35,180 nt of DNA, taken from Actinomycetota bacterium (GTDB lineage: Bacteria; Actinomycetota; Actinomycetes; Streptosporangiales; Streptosporangiaceae). How positions within the stretch are numbered: the first letter of the stretch is position 1; the number at the start of each line of letters is the position of its first letter. This document shows positions 8,566 through 16,149 of this stretch, piece after piece. Location: assembly GCA_021324595.1 (NCBI GenBank), contig JAJPIV010000101.1, positions 1 to 35,180 of the forward strand. The letters are read 5' to 3'. Position numbers and translations under genes: made by a program. The notes under the pieces were generated by a model, which searched no databases, was not told the DNA's origin, and was given only the letters and a program-made list of their open reading frames with translations.

Positions 8566-8595
8566 AGCATAGGGAGAACGGCCAGCGCCGCGCAA
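8566..8595 (-). promoter_or_regulatory. Possible sigma70-type promoter of the secreted-protein gene
   Basis: Reading the minus strand, TTGCGC (8595-8590) is followed after 18 bp by TATGCT (8571-8566), about 57 bp before the start codon. The -35 matches consensus at only three of six positions and the -10 at four of six. The 155-bp gap between this gene and the upstream TetR gene gives room for its own promoter. Confidence 0.3.
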
Positions 8596-8664
8596 TGGCG
8601 GCGGCCCGGCGCGTACCCGGCGGCCGGCCTGCGGGGCGGCACCGGCCGGCACGGCCCGCTGCCG

Positions 8665-9321
8665 TTACGCCCGCGCCGCATCGGCGCGGGCCGGCGCCGC
8701 CCGGCCCGCGATCTCCGGGCGCAGGCCGTCGAGAACGAGGCCGAGCAGCCTCGGGACCTGGTCCGGGTCATCGGGCGCCGAGTCCGCCGCGATGCTGATC
8801 GCGTGCACCAGGCGGAGCACGTCGGCGGGGTCGGCGCCGGCCCGCGCGGCGCCCGCCTGCTGCGCCCGGGACAGGACGTCCGCGACCGCGCCGCGCATGA
8901 TCGCGCTGCAGGAGGACATGAGCTCGGAGTCCTTGCGCAGCGTCGCGAGCATGGTCGCGGTGAGCCTGCGCTTCGTGCGGCTGAAGTCCGCCAGGTCGAC
9001 GAGGAAGGCGGCGAGCGCTTCCCCTGGGGACGCGCTCTGGGCCAGCTCGTCGGCGCGCGAGCGCAGGGCCTCGACCTGGTCGCGGTAGACGGCCTCCAGC
9101 AGCGCCTGCCGGGTGGGGAAGTGCCGGTAGAGGGTCCCGATCCCCACCCCGGCGCGCCGTGCGATGTCCTCCAGCGACGCCTCGTCGGTGCCGCGCTCGG
9201 TGAACGTCGCGGTCGCCGCGGCGATGATGCGATCCCGGTTCCGGCGCGCGTCGGCGCGCATCGCGCGGGGCGGCCACCCGGCCCCGGTGCCGGCTTCGCC
9301 GGCAGGCCCGCTCAGGTTCAT
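8665..9321 (-). CDS. TetR-family transcriptional repressor
   Basis: 218 aa. The N-terminal HTH spans about residues 28-75, with TDEASLEDIARRAGVGIGTL and YRHFPTRQALLEAVY, the classic TetR helix-turn-helix. The C-terminal half is the variable ligand-binding and dimerisation domain. The gene is divergent from an MFS efflux gene across about 145 bp that holds two identical palindromes, so it most likely represses the pump and itself. No strong ribosome site precedes the ATG at 9321; an internal ATG at 9261 (MRADARRNRDRI) would give a more usual TetR N-terminus and is equally possible. The inducer is probably a pump substrate. Confidence 0.92.
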   Translation of the reverse strand: MNLSGPAGEAGTGAGWPPRAMRADARRNRDRIIAAATATFTERGTDEASLEDIARRAGVGIGTLYRHFPTRQALLEAVYRDQVEALRSRADELAQSASPGEALAAFLVDLADFSRTKRRLTATMLATLRKDSELMSSCSAIMRGAVADVLSRAQQAGAARAGADPADVLRLVHAISIAADSAPDDPDQVPRLLGLVLDGLRPEIAGRAAPARADAARA

Positions 9322-9339
9322 CGTCGTCGCCCATCAGGT

Positions 9340-9368
9340 TTGCAAACCGGAGGGATCCTCCGTATAGT
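9340..9368 (+). promoter_or_regulatory. Promoter of the MFS efflux gene
   Basis: TTGCAA (9340-9345) and TATAGT (9363-9368) are separated by exactly 17 bp and point toward the MFS gene. The -10 matches consensus at five of six bases, the -35 at four of six. The first operator palindrome lies in the spacer. Transcription would start near 9375, inside the second palindrome. Confidence 0.6.
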
Positions 9369-9386
9369 TACCGGAGGGATCCTCCG
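9348..9386. promoter_or_regulatory. Tandem palindromic operators, probable TetR sites
   Basis: Two identical perfect inverted repeats, CGGAGGGATCCTCCG, lie at 9348-9362 and 9372-9386, with centres 24 bp apart. Each has 6-bp arms around GAT. The first fills the -35/-10 spacer of the MFS promoter and the second covers the predicted transcription start and may overlap the divergent TetR promoter. Position and symmetry fit sites for the adjacent TetR repressor. Binding is inferred. Confidence 0.7.
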
Positions 9387-9466
9387 AATACATCGTAGCC
9401 CGTCCAGGCGCCCGGGGCCACCCGGCCGTGCCGTACGCCCGCCTGACCGTTCCGGGAAGGAACCCA

Positions 9467-11089
9467 GTGCCCACCTCCTGCATTCCCCCGCGGCATCGCG
9501 CGCGCCGGGCGGCGCGCCGCCCGGCGGCCGCCCGCCCGCTCCCGCCAGCCCCGCTCGCGGCCGGCCGCGCGCTCCCGGCCCGCCGCCGCCGCGCGGCCCG
9601 CAGGGCCGCCGCGCAGTCCCTGCCTGCTCCCGCCCGGCCCGCTCCCGTGCCGCGCGGCGGGCGTGGCATCACCCTGGCCGTCGTGCTGTGCGCCCAGCTC
9701 ATGATCGTGCTCGACATGACGGTCGTGAACGTGGCCCTGCCCAGCATCGCCCACGGCCTTCACCTGTCGGCACCCGGCCTGGCCTGGGTGCTCAACGCCT
9801 ACTCGCTGACCTTCGGCGGCCTGCTGCTTCTCGGCGGCCGTGCAGGCGACATCCTCGGCCGCCGGACGGTGTTCCTCGCCGGGGTGGCGATCTTCACCGC
9901 GGCCTCCCTGGCCGGGGGGCTGGCGACGTCGGCGGCCGCGCTGCTCGCCGCGCGGGCCGTCCAGGGCGCGGGAGGCGCGATCGCCTCGCCGGCCGTGCTC
10001 GCCACGATCGCGTCGAGCTTCCCCGGGGAGCGCGAGCGGGCGAGGGCGCTCGGCGCCTTCACCGCCGTGAGCACGGGAGGCGGCTCGCTCGGCCTGATTC
10101 TGGGCGGGATCATCACGCAGTGGGCGTCATGGCGGCTGGTCCTGTTCGTCAACGTCCCCGTCGGCATCGCCGTGGTGATCGCCGGGCGCCGCCTGCTGCC
10201 CCGGTCCGCCCGCCGGCCCGGGCGCTTCGACCTGGCCGGCGCGCTGACCTCGACGGCCGGGGTGTCCGCGCTCGTGTACGGGTTCATCCGGGCCGCGTCG
10301 GATGGCTGGTCCGACCGGGTGACGCTGGCCGCATTCGCCGCAGCCGGCGCGCTCCTCACGGCCTTCGTCGCGGTGGAGGCCCGCAGCGCCGAGCCGGTGA
10401 CGCCGCTGCGGCTGTTCGCCGACCGCAGCCGCTCCGCCTCGTACGGCGTGCGCATGCTCCTGGTCGGCGGCATGTTCGGGATGTTCTTCTTCCTCACCCA
10501 GTTCGTCCAGGAGGTGCTGCGGTTCAGCCCGCTGCGGGCCGGCCTGGCGTTCGTGCCGATGACCGTGACCCTGTTCGCGGTGTCGCGCTTGGCGCCCCGC
10601 CTGCTCGCCAGGTTCGGGTCCAAGGCCCTCATGGTGGCCGGCAGCGTGCCGGTGATCGCGGCGATGGCCTGGCTGACCCGGATCACGCCGGCGACCAGCT
10701 ACCTGCCGGGGATCGCGGGCCCCATGGTGCTCTTCGGGGCCGGGGTGGGCCTGGCCCTCGTTCCGCTGGCCATGGCCTCGCTCGCCGGGGTGCGCCCCGC
10801 GGACTCGGGCGCGGCCGCCAGCATGGTGAACGTGACCCAGCAGGTCGGCGGCGCGCTCGGGCTGGCGATCCTGGTCACGGTCTTCGGCGCCGCGGCGCGC
10901 GTGGCCGGCGCGTCCCGGGGCGCGCCCCGGACGGCGGCCGGGCCGGGGGAGCGGGCGCACCTGCTCGCCCGTGCGGTGGCGGCCTCGTTCGGGACGGCGC
11001 TGGCCTTCGACGTGCTGGCGCTGCTGGTGATCCTGCTGGCCATCTCGGTGACCGGGCAGCCCGCCGCTGTTCCCGCCGCGGAGTCATGA
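9467..11089 (+). CDS. MFS drug efflux transporter, DHA2 (14-TMS, EmrB/QacA) family
   Basis: 540 aa. The GTG at 9467 is preferred because AAGGA precedes it by five bases; an in-frame GTG at 9428 has no ribosome site. An unusual, roughly 60-residue Arg/Ala/Pro-rich N-terminus comes before TM1. TM1 contains LDMTVVNVALPSIAHGL, the DHA2 motif D1, and GRAGDILGRRTVFLAG is MFS motif A. About 14 hydrophobic segments follow, with VQGAGGAIASPA after TM4 and TTVTL-type segments in the second half. It exports hydrophobic or cationic compounds by proton antiport. The divergent TetR gene and the promoter-embedded operators indicate drug-inducible expression. The true N-terminus could be shorter. Confidence 0.9.
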   Translation: MPTSCIPPRHRARRAARRPAAARPLPPAPLAAGRALPARRRRAARRAAAQSLPAPARPAPVPRGGRGITLAVVLCAQLMIVLDMTVVNVALPSIAHGLHLSAPGLAWVLNAYSLTFGGLLLLGGRAGDILGRRTVFLAGVAIFTAASLAGGLATSAAALLAARAVQGAGGAIASPAVLATIASSFPGERERARALGAFTAVSTGGGSLGLILGGIITQWASWRLVLFVNVPVGIAVVIAGRRLLPRSARRPGRFDLAGALTSTAGVSALVYGFIRAASDGWSDRVTLAAFAAAGALLTAFVAVEARSAEPVTPLRLFADRSRSASYGVRMLLVGGMFGMFFFLTQFVQEVLRFSPLRAGLAFVPMTVTLFAVSRLAPRLLARFGSKALMVAGSVPVIAAMAWLTRITPATSYLPGIAGPMVLFGAGVGLALVPLAMASLAGVRPADSGAAASMVNVTQQVGGALGLAILVTVFGAAARVAGASRGAPRTAAGPGERAHLLARAVAASFGTALAFDVLALLVILLAISVTGQPAAVPAAES

Positions 11090-11103
11090 CGCCCGCGCGG
11101 CGC

Positions 11104-11132
11104 GTTCACGAACAGGCGTTCTGTATGTGAAC
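11104..11132. promoter_or_regulatory. Nested inverted repeat with an SOS-box-like core
   Basis: GTTCAC (11104-11109) and GTGAAC (11127-11132) form outer arms. Inside them lies CGAAC-AGGC-GTTC (11109-11121), close to the actinobacterial LexA box CGAAC-N4-GTTCG. It sits 15 bp after the MFS stop and about 70 bp before the AraC-type gene. It could be a LexA site, another operator, or part of the MFS transcript end. Confidence 0.35.
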
Positions 11133-11200
11133 ATGGGACGGCGGCGCGGCGTGCTGACCGCGCCGGGCCGGATGAAGGACGACGGGACGGGAGGCGGGAC

Positions 11201-11590
11201 ATGACCGGTGCCGGGGCTCCGCGGGGCGCGGACGCGCCGCCGGCGGACCTGCCGCGGATCCGCGACTGGATCGACGCGCATCTCGGCGATCCGGGGCTGG
11301 GCCCCGCGGCGATCGCCGCCGCCAACCACCTGTCGGTCCGCTGCCTGCACCAGCTGTTCCACGACAGCGGGACGTCGGTGACCCGGTGGATCCGCGAGCG
11401 CAGGCTCGACCGCTGCCGGCACGACCTGGAGGACCCGGCCCAGGCCGGCCGCGGGATCGAGGCGATCGCGCGCCGGTGGGGGTTCGAGGACGCCGCGTCC
11501 TTTGGCAAGGCGTTCAAGGCCAGGTACGGCGAGCCACCCGGCCGCTACCGGCTGGCGGTCGCGGCCCGCTGGGCCGGCGCGGCCCGCTGA
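11201..11590 (+). CDS. AraC-family DNA-binding domain protein lacking a sensor domain
   Basis: 129 aa. ATG at 11201 with GGGAGG a few bases upstream. The whole protein is an AraC-type double HTH: first helix pair around LGPAAIAAANHLSVRCLHQL (about 30-50), second around GIEAIARRWGFEDAASFGKA, and the closing FKARYGEPPGRYRL signature. It matches the C-terminal third of AraC regulators whose N-terminal ligand-binding domain is normally about 200 aa. Here that domain is absent, and the upstream 110 bp shows no remnant. It may be a truncated survivor or a genuine stand-alone regulator. A 23-codon ORF (11133-11204) overlaps its start by ATGA. It converges with the TrmB-type gene. Confidence 0.8.
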   Translation: MTGAGAPRGADAPPADLPRIRDWIDAHLGDPGLGPAAIAAANHLSVRCLHQLFHDSGTSVTRWIRERRLDRCRHDLEDPAQAGRGIEAIARRWGFEDAASFGKAFKARYGEPPGRYRLAVAARWAGAAR

Positions 11591-11627
11591 CACCGGCGGC
11601 CCGGCCGGGTCAGCGCGGCCCGCTGAC
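11577..11627. repeat. 15-bp direct repeat spanning two convergent stop codons
   Basis: GCGCGGCCCGCTGAC occurs at 11577-11591 and 11613-11627. The first copy contains the AraC-type stop codon. The second lies in the last codons of the minus-strand TrmB-type gene. Confidence 0.8.
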
Positions 11628-12503
11628 GGCCCCGCGCCGCGCCCGCCGGTGGCCACTCCCGGCACCCGCCGCCCGCCCGGCCGGCGTCGCCGACAGCTCG
11701 CCGACGAGCTGCTGCATCCCCGGGCCGAACCGCTCGGCCAGCACGTCGTGGAACTCGTCCCAGATCTGCTGGACGTAGATGTCGTGCCTGATGTAGCCCT
11801 TGGCCAGGGCGCCGAGCAGCTCGTCGTCCCCGGCGATGCACTGCCAGTGCGCGCCGTCGGGGGCCAGCGCCCACACCACCCGCGCGCTGTCCGCGACGAC
11901 CGCGACGTGGCGGGCCTGATGGCGCCGGTAGAGCACTCCGCGCGTGCTGTCGTGCCCGACGGTCCGCCCGTGCCGCAGCTTCACGATCGGCTCCCCGAAG
12001 TGCAGGACGTCGCAGATCACGCCGCGGTCGTCGGCCCGGGCCGCCGCCGCCGCGATCGCCTCCGTCTGCGGGCAGTTGACCGAGACGTAGACGTGGCGCA
12101 GCGCCTCGTCGATGACCCGCGCCGCGTGCCGCTCGATGTCGGGCCAGCGCGAGAACGAGCGCAGCACCCGGAAGTCGGCGCCGTCGGCGCGGCCGGCGGC
12201 CCGGGCCAGCTCCCGCTGCGCGCTGGAGAGCCGCTCGGCGAACGAGGCCTCCAGGCCCGACAGCACCCGGTCGGCGGGGACGGCGACGAAGCGGGCGGGC
12301 TCGCCGGGCAGCGGCGCCACGACCTCTTTCGCGGCGAGCCTGCGCAGCGCCTCGTAGACCTTCGGCTGCGGGATTCCGGTGGCGTTCGACAGCGCGTAGC
12401 CCGTCATCGGCTCGCGGCCGAGCAGGCCCACGTAGGCCTGCGCCTCGTACTGGGAGAATCCGAGGTCGACGAGCCGCTGGACGGCCGCGCTCTGGCTGGT
12501 CAC
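11610..12503 (-). CDS. TrmB-type transcriptional regulator
   Basis: 297 aa, GTG start with GGGGAA about seven bases upstream. The N-terminal winged HTH (about residues 8-75) has the TrmB signature: LVDLGFSQYEAQAYVGLL, then GIPQPKVYEALRRL. The C-terminal half, with VYVSVNCPQTEAI near 140, resembles the PLD-like effector domain of TrmB proteins that senses a small ligand. It is the last gene of the long minus-strand catabolic locus, 66 bp after the SDR stop, and is the obvious candidate to bind the paired ACCTAC/GTAGGT palindromes in that locus. The last residues lie in a duplicated 15-bp segment, so the C-terminus may be recently altered. Ligand unknown. Confidence 0.88.
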   Translation of the reverse strand: MTSQSAAVQRLVDLGFSQYEAQAYVGLLGREPMTGYALSNATGIPQPKVYEALRRLAAKEVVAPLPGEPARFVAVPADRVLSGLEASFAERLSSAQRELARAAGRADGADFRVLRSFSRWPDIERHAARVIDEALRHVYVSVNCPQTEAIAAAAARADDRGVICDVLHFGEPIVKLRHGRTVGHDSTRGVLYRRHQARHVAVVADSARVVWALAPDGAHWQCIAGDDELLGALAKGYIRHDIYVQQIWDEFHDVLAERFGPGMQQLVGELSATPAGRAAGAGSGHRRARRGAVSGPR

Positions 12504-12569
12504 GGCGGTTCCCCTCGGTCGCGTCCGCCCGCGCGGCGGCGCCGGCGGGCCGGGACGGCGGCCCGGCGC

Positions 12570-13370
12570 TCACGTGGTCGCACTGTAGCCCCCATCGACG
12601 ACGATCACCTCGCCGGTGACGAACGGGTTGGATGTGATCAGGGACAAGATCGTGGCGGCCACGTCCTGCGCGGTCACGCAGCGGCCGAGCGGCGTGCGGC
12701 GGGCCCGCCGCTCCATGAGCCGGTCGTAGCCCTCCCCGAGCCGCGTGCGCATCCAGTCCCCTTCCATCCAGCCGGGCGCCACCGCGTTCACCCTGATCCG
12801 CGGGCCCAGCGCGCCGGCCAGCGTCCGGGTCAGGCTGACCACGGCCGCCTTGGACGCCGCGTACGGGAACGGCTGGGGCCCCGGGCGCAGGCCGACGATG
12901 CTGGCGGTGTTCACCACCGCGGCGGCGGGCGCGGCCCGTAGCAGCGGGACGCACGCCCTGGTGACGCAGAACAGGCCGCGCACGTTGACCGCGAACACCC
13001 GGTCCCAGTCTGCCATGCGGAGCGCCTCCAGGTCGGACGGCGGGACATCGACCGTCACCCCCGCGTTGTTCACCAGCGCGTCCAGCCTGCCGAACTCCTC
13101 GCCCACCGTGGCGGCCATCCGCAGGACCGCGTCCTCGTCCGCGACGTCGGCCCGGATCACCACCGCGCGCCCGCCGCGCTCGGCGACCTCATCGGCCACC
13201 TGCCTGGCCGCGGCGTCGCTGGCCGAGTGGTTCACGGCGACGTCGTAGCCGTGGTCGGCGAGCGCCAGCGCGGTGGCGCGCCCGATGCCGCGGGACGCCC
13301 CGGTCACCAGCGCGGCGGGGCGACCGGCCCGCGCCGGCGCGCCCGCCGGCGGGGCCTGGGGGCCGCTCAC
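12570..13370 (-). CDS. Short-chain dehydrogenase/reductase (SDR)
   Basis: 266 aa from a GTG at 13370 that overlaps the upstream amidohydrolase stop as GTGA. The cofactor motif is TGASRGIG (23-30), NNAG is at 101-104, the catalytic Ser lies in VVNTASIVG, and the YxxxK motif is Y170-AAS-K174. The C-terminus TGEVIVVDGGYSATT is typical of classical FabG-type SDRs. It is an NAD(P)-dependent alcohol/ketone oxidoreductase. Position in the locus suggests it oxidises or reduces a hydroxyl/keto group on the pathway intermediate. The overlap implies translational coupling. Family secure, substrate unknown. Confidence 0.9.
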   Translation of the reverse strand: MSGPQAPPAGAPARAGRPAALVTGASRGIGRATALALADHGYDVAVNHSASDAAARQVADEVAERGGRAVVIRADVADEDAVLRMAATVGEEFGRLDALVNNAGVTVDVPPSDLEALRMADWDRVFAVNVRGLFCVTRACVPLLRAAPAAAVVNTASIVGLRPGPQPFPYAASKAAVVSLTRTLAGALGPRIRVNAVAPGWMEGDWMRTRLGEGYDRLMERRARRTPLGRCVTAQDVAATILSLITSNPFVTGEVIVVDGGYSATT

Positions 13371-14341
13371 TGCTGCCCGCCCAGGCCGGCCGGCGTGCCC
13401 CGCGAGGGCTCCGCCGCCCGGGCGCCCGGGCGCCCGCCGTCGGCCCCGGCCGGGGCCCTGCGGTGCGGATCCGGGCCGACCGGGGCCGGGCGGGCGGGGG
13501 CGAGCCCGAGCACCCGCTCGGCATTGGCGTGGAACACCTTGTGCATGACCTCCTCGCTGAACCCGAGCTCGTCCCACTCCCGCAGGATGCGGTCGAGCGG
13601 CAGGCTGGGGTAGTCCGAGCCGAACATGATCTTGTCCTGCAGCCGGCCACGCACGTCCGTCCTCAGCCCGGCCGGGAAGTGCTTCGGCGCCCAGCCGGAC
13701 AGCTCCCAGTAGACGTTCCCCTTGTGCAGCGCGACGGCGGTCATCTCATCCACCCAGGGCCAGCCGGGATGCGCCGCGATCACGGTCAGCGTCGGGAACG
13801 CAGCGGCCAGCGCGTCGATCGCCTGCGGGTGGGCGTGCCGGATCAGCGCGCCGTCGCCGCCGGGCAGGCCGGCGCCCATGCCGGTGGTGCCGACGTCGAT
13901 CATCACCGGCACGCCGAGCCCGTCGATCGCCTCGAAGAGCGGCCTCAGCCCGGGGTCGTCCACCGAGTACCGCCCCATGATCGGGTGGAAGTGGAACCCG
14001 GTCACCTTGTGCTCGGCCACCGCCCGCTCGGCGGCGGCGATCGCCCGCTCGCCCAGCAGCGGGTCGACCGCCCCCCACGCGCCGATGAAGACGTCCGGGT
14101 GCCGGTCCCGCATCCCGGCCACGTACTCGCTGGTGCACGCCGGCGCGCCGGTCACCGACTGGATGTCGAAGGCCACCAGCAGCGCCTCGATGCCGTGGGC
14201 GCGGAAGTCCGCGGCCACCTCGTCCTCCGTCCTGGCCGTCCACTCCCGCTTCCAGTAACGGCCCAGCGCCTCCACGTAGGGTCCCTGCGATGCGATCCAC
14301 TCCGCGGTGCCGGGGTAGGCATGCAGGTCCACCCGTCTCAT
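13367..14341 (-). CDS. Amidohydrolase_2-family protein with altered metal-site residues
   Basis: 324 aa, ATG at 14341 overlapping the upstream ligase stop (ATGA). It has the TIM-barrel amidohydrolase_2 layout shared by ACMSD and gamma-resorcylate-type nonoxidative decarboxylases: the first strand VDLHAYPG (4-11), IAAHPGWPW (189-197) and FGSDYPSLP (240-248, metal Asp at D243). The N-terminal HxH pair is H7-A-Y9, so the second His is Tyr. The strand that normally carries the third His reads VMIDVG with D149. H191 and D243 remain. The protein may be metal-free, bind metal differently, or catalyse something other than decarboxylation or hydrolysis. It is co-transcribed with the aryl-acid adenylating enzyme and the SDR. 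Confidence 0.85.
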   Translation of the reverse strand: MRRVDLHAYPGTAEWIASQGPYVEALGRYWKREWTARTEDEVAADFRAHGIEALLVAFDIQSVTGAPACTSEYVAGMRDRHPDVFIGAWGAVDPLLGERAIAAAERAVAEHKVTGFHFHPIMGRYSVDDPGLRPLFEAIDGLGVPVMIDVGTTGMGAGLPGGDGALIRHAHPQAIDALAAAFPTLTVIAAHPGWPWVDEMTAVALHKGNVYWELSGWAPKHFPAGLRTDVRGRLQDKIMFGSDYPSLPLDRILREWDELGFSEEVMHKVFHANAERVLGLAPARPAPVGPDPHRRAPAGADGGRPGARAAEPSRGTPAGLGGQQ

Positions 14342-16053
14342 CCGACCTCCTGCGTCACGTCGTCCCGCCGCGCGGCGAGCCTGGCGGCCAGCTCCCGCTT
14401 GGCGACCTTGCCGACCGGGGACAGCGGGAAGCTGCCGACGATCTCGAGCCGCTCGGGGAGCTTGTGCCGGGCGATCTCCTGGGCCTTCAGGAACTCCACG
14501 AGGTCGCCGAGCGTCAGTCCGTGGCCCGGGCGCAGGATCACGCACGCGCACATCCGCTCGCCGAGGACGGGGTCGGGCACCGGCACGCAGGCCACGTTGA
14601 GCACGGCGGGGTGGGTGAGGATGAGGTTCTCCACCTCCTCGGCCGAGATCTTCTCGCCGCCCCGGTTGATCAGGTCCTTGCTCCGGCCCGCGACCACGTA
14701 GTTGCCGCTCGGGTGGCGCCACATCAGGTCGCCGGACCGGTAGAAGCCGTCCGGGGTGAACGCCCGCTGGTTGTGCTCGGGCGCGTTGTAGTAGCCCCGC
14801 AGGGTGTAGGGGCCGCGGGCGAGCAGCTCCCCGACCTCGCCGTCGGGGACGTCGGCGCCGTCCTCGCCGACCAGCCGCACCTCGTCGTCGGGGCAGACCG
14901 GCCGTCCCACGGTCTCCAGCCTGACCTCGGGCGGGTCGTCGAGCCGGACGAACATGAGCAGGCCCTCGGACATGCCGAAGTTCTCCTGGACGGTCACGTT
15001 GCGGAACACCTTCTCCGCCCGCCGCCGCGTCTCCGGCTGAAGCCGCTGGCCGCCGCTCTGGATGACCCGCACCGACCCGAGGTCGTGCCGGGCGGCCAGC
15101 GGGTCGTTGATCCAGCGGATCAGCAGCGCCGGCACCACGTGGATGTGGGTCACCCGGTGGCGGTCGATGACCGCGAACACGTCGGCCGCCCGGTTCGACC
15201 GGGCGAGGTAGACGGTCGCCCCGGACAGCAGGAACCCCTGCAGCCCCGGGCAGGCGAGCGGCAGGTTGTGCGAGATCGGCAGCACGTTGAGGAGCACGTC
15301 GCCGTCGCGCACGTCGCACACGGAGACGGCGAGCTTGGAGTTGAACGCGTAGTCGTTGTGGGTGCGCGGGATCAGCTTGGGGATGCCGGTCGTGCCCCCG
15401 GAGAGCTGGAAGACCGCCGGGTCGCAGGGGTCGATCCGCGCCGCGATCTGCTCCAGGTCGGCGGGGCCGTGACCGGTCGGCCTGCGCTCGTGCAGGTACT
15501 CAAGGCTCACCGTGCCCGCGCCGCCCGGCCCGGCCCGCCCGTCTTCGCCGGCCGGCGCCCCGCCGTCCCCGTCCGCCCCGGCCAGGATGCTCAGCCGCAG
15601 GTGGCCGTGCTCGGCGCGCAGCCTGCGGTGGAGCTCGGCGAAGTCGGCGTCGCCCAGCGACGCGGGCGCGGCTGCGGCCACGGCGCCGGACAGCGCCACG
15701 AACTGGCGCAGCTCCCGGTAGCGGTGCGAGGGCAGCGCCATGATGGGGATCGCGCCGATCCGCTGCAGCGCGAAGTACAGCGAGGCGAAGCGCCGCGTGT
15801 TCGGGAGCTGGAGCACGACCCGGTCGAGCGGGCGCAGGCCCAGGTCGAGCAGGTTGAGCGCGACGCGCTCGGAGGCCGCGGCGAGCTCGGCGTAGGTGTA
15901 GGAGCCCTCATCGTCGATGACCGCGACCCGGCCGGCGTGGTCGCGGAACGCGGCGAGGAAGTGGCTGATCAGCGGGCGGTCCTCCCAGTAGCCGCGGGCA
16001 CGGTAGCGCGCGGCGAACTCTTCCGGGAACGGGATCACCCCGGGCAGGGCCAT
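14338..16053 (-). CDS. Aryl-acid adenylating enzyme (AMP ligase), DhbE/EntE-like
   Basis: 571 aa; ATG at 16053 with GAGGTG about eight bases upstream. The N-terminal wording (RGYWEDRPL, QLPNTRRFASLYFALQRIGA, ALPSHRYREL) closely follows 2,3-dihydroxybenzoate-AMP ligases such as DhbE and EntE. Motifs: A3 LSGGTTGIPK (217-226), H232-N233 (the Asn that contacts the aryl hydroxyl/carboxylate in DhbE), A5 QENFGMSEGL, A8 NRGGEKISAEEVE, A10 PVGK with K549. It should activate a benzoate- or salicylate-type acid to an acyl-AMP and pass it to CoA or a carrier protein. No NRPS or carrier gene is nearby, so a catabolic aryl-CoA ligase is more likely than siderophore synthesis. A low-complexity insert lies at about 160-180. 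Its promoter region carries the shared palindrome. Confidence 0.88.
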   Translation of the reverse strand: MALPGVIPFPEEFAARYRARGYWEDRPLISHFLAAFRDHAGRVAVIDDEGSYTYAELAAASERVALNLLDLGLRPLDRVVLQLPNTRRFASLYFALQRIGAIPIMALPSHRYRELRQFVALSGAVAAAAPASLGDADFAELHRRLRAEHGHLRLSILAGADGDGGAPAGEDGRAGPGGAGTVSLEYLHERRPTGHGPADLEQIAARIDPCDPAVFQLSGGTTGIPKLIPRTHNDYAFNSKLAVSVCDVRDGDVLLNVLPISHNLPLACPGLQGFLLSGATVYLARSNRAADVFAVIDRHRVTHIHVVPALLIRWINDPLAARHDLGSVRVIQSGGQRLQPETRRRAEKVFRNVTVQENFGMSEGLLMFVRLDDPPEVRLETVGRPVCPDDEVRLVGEDGADVPDGEVGELLARGPYTLRGYYNAPEHNQRAFTPDGFYRSGDLMWRHPSGNYVVAGRSKDLINRGGEKISAEEVENLILTHPAVLNVACVPVPDPVLGERMCACVILRPGHGLTLGDLVEFLKAQEIARHKLPERLEIVGSFPLSPVGKVAKRELAARLAARRDDVTQEVG

Positions 16054-16073
16054 GCCGGCTCACCTCTCGTCCT

Positions 16074-16089
16074 ACCTACCGCCGTAGGT
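16074..16089. promoter_or_regulatory. Operator-like inverted repeat upstream of the adenylating-enzyme gene
   Basis: ACCTACCGCCGTAGGT is a perfect 6-bp inverted repeat with a 4-bp spacer. It lies 20 bp upstream of the adenylating-enzyme ATG on the minus strand, in a 96-bp gap after the CocE-type gene. Possible -10-like TAGAGT lies about 10 bp further upstream. A near copy lies upstream of the first gene of the locus at 25595-25610. Confidence 0.6.
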
Positions 16090-16149
16090 GGGAACCACTC
16101 TACCCGGCTCACCGCGGCGCCCCGCCCGGCCGGGCCATGGCGCGGCCGG

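Noticed and set aside
14338-16053. Siderophore biosynthesis locus, suggested by the DhbE-like enzyme
   Set aside because: There is no isochorismate synthase, NRPS, carrier protein or siderophore exporter nearby; the context is an importer with catabolic enzymes.
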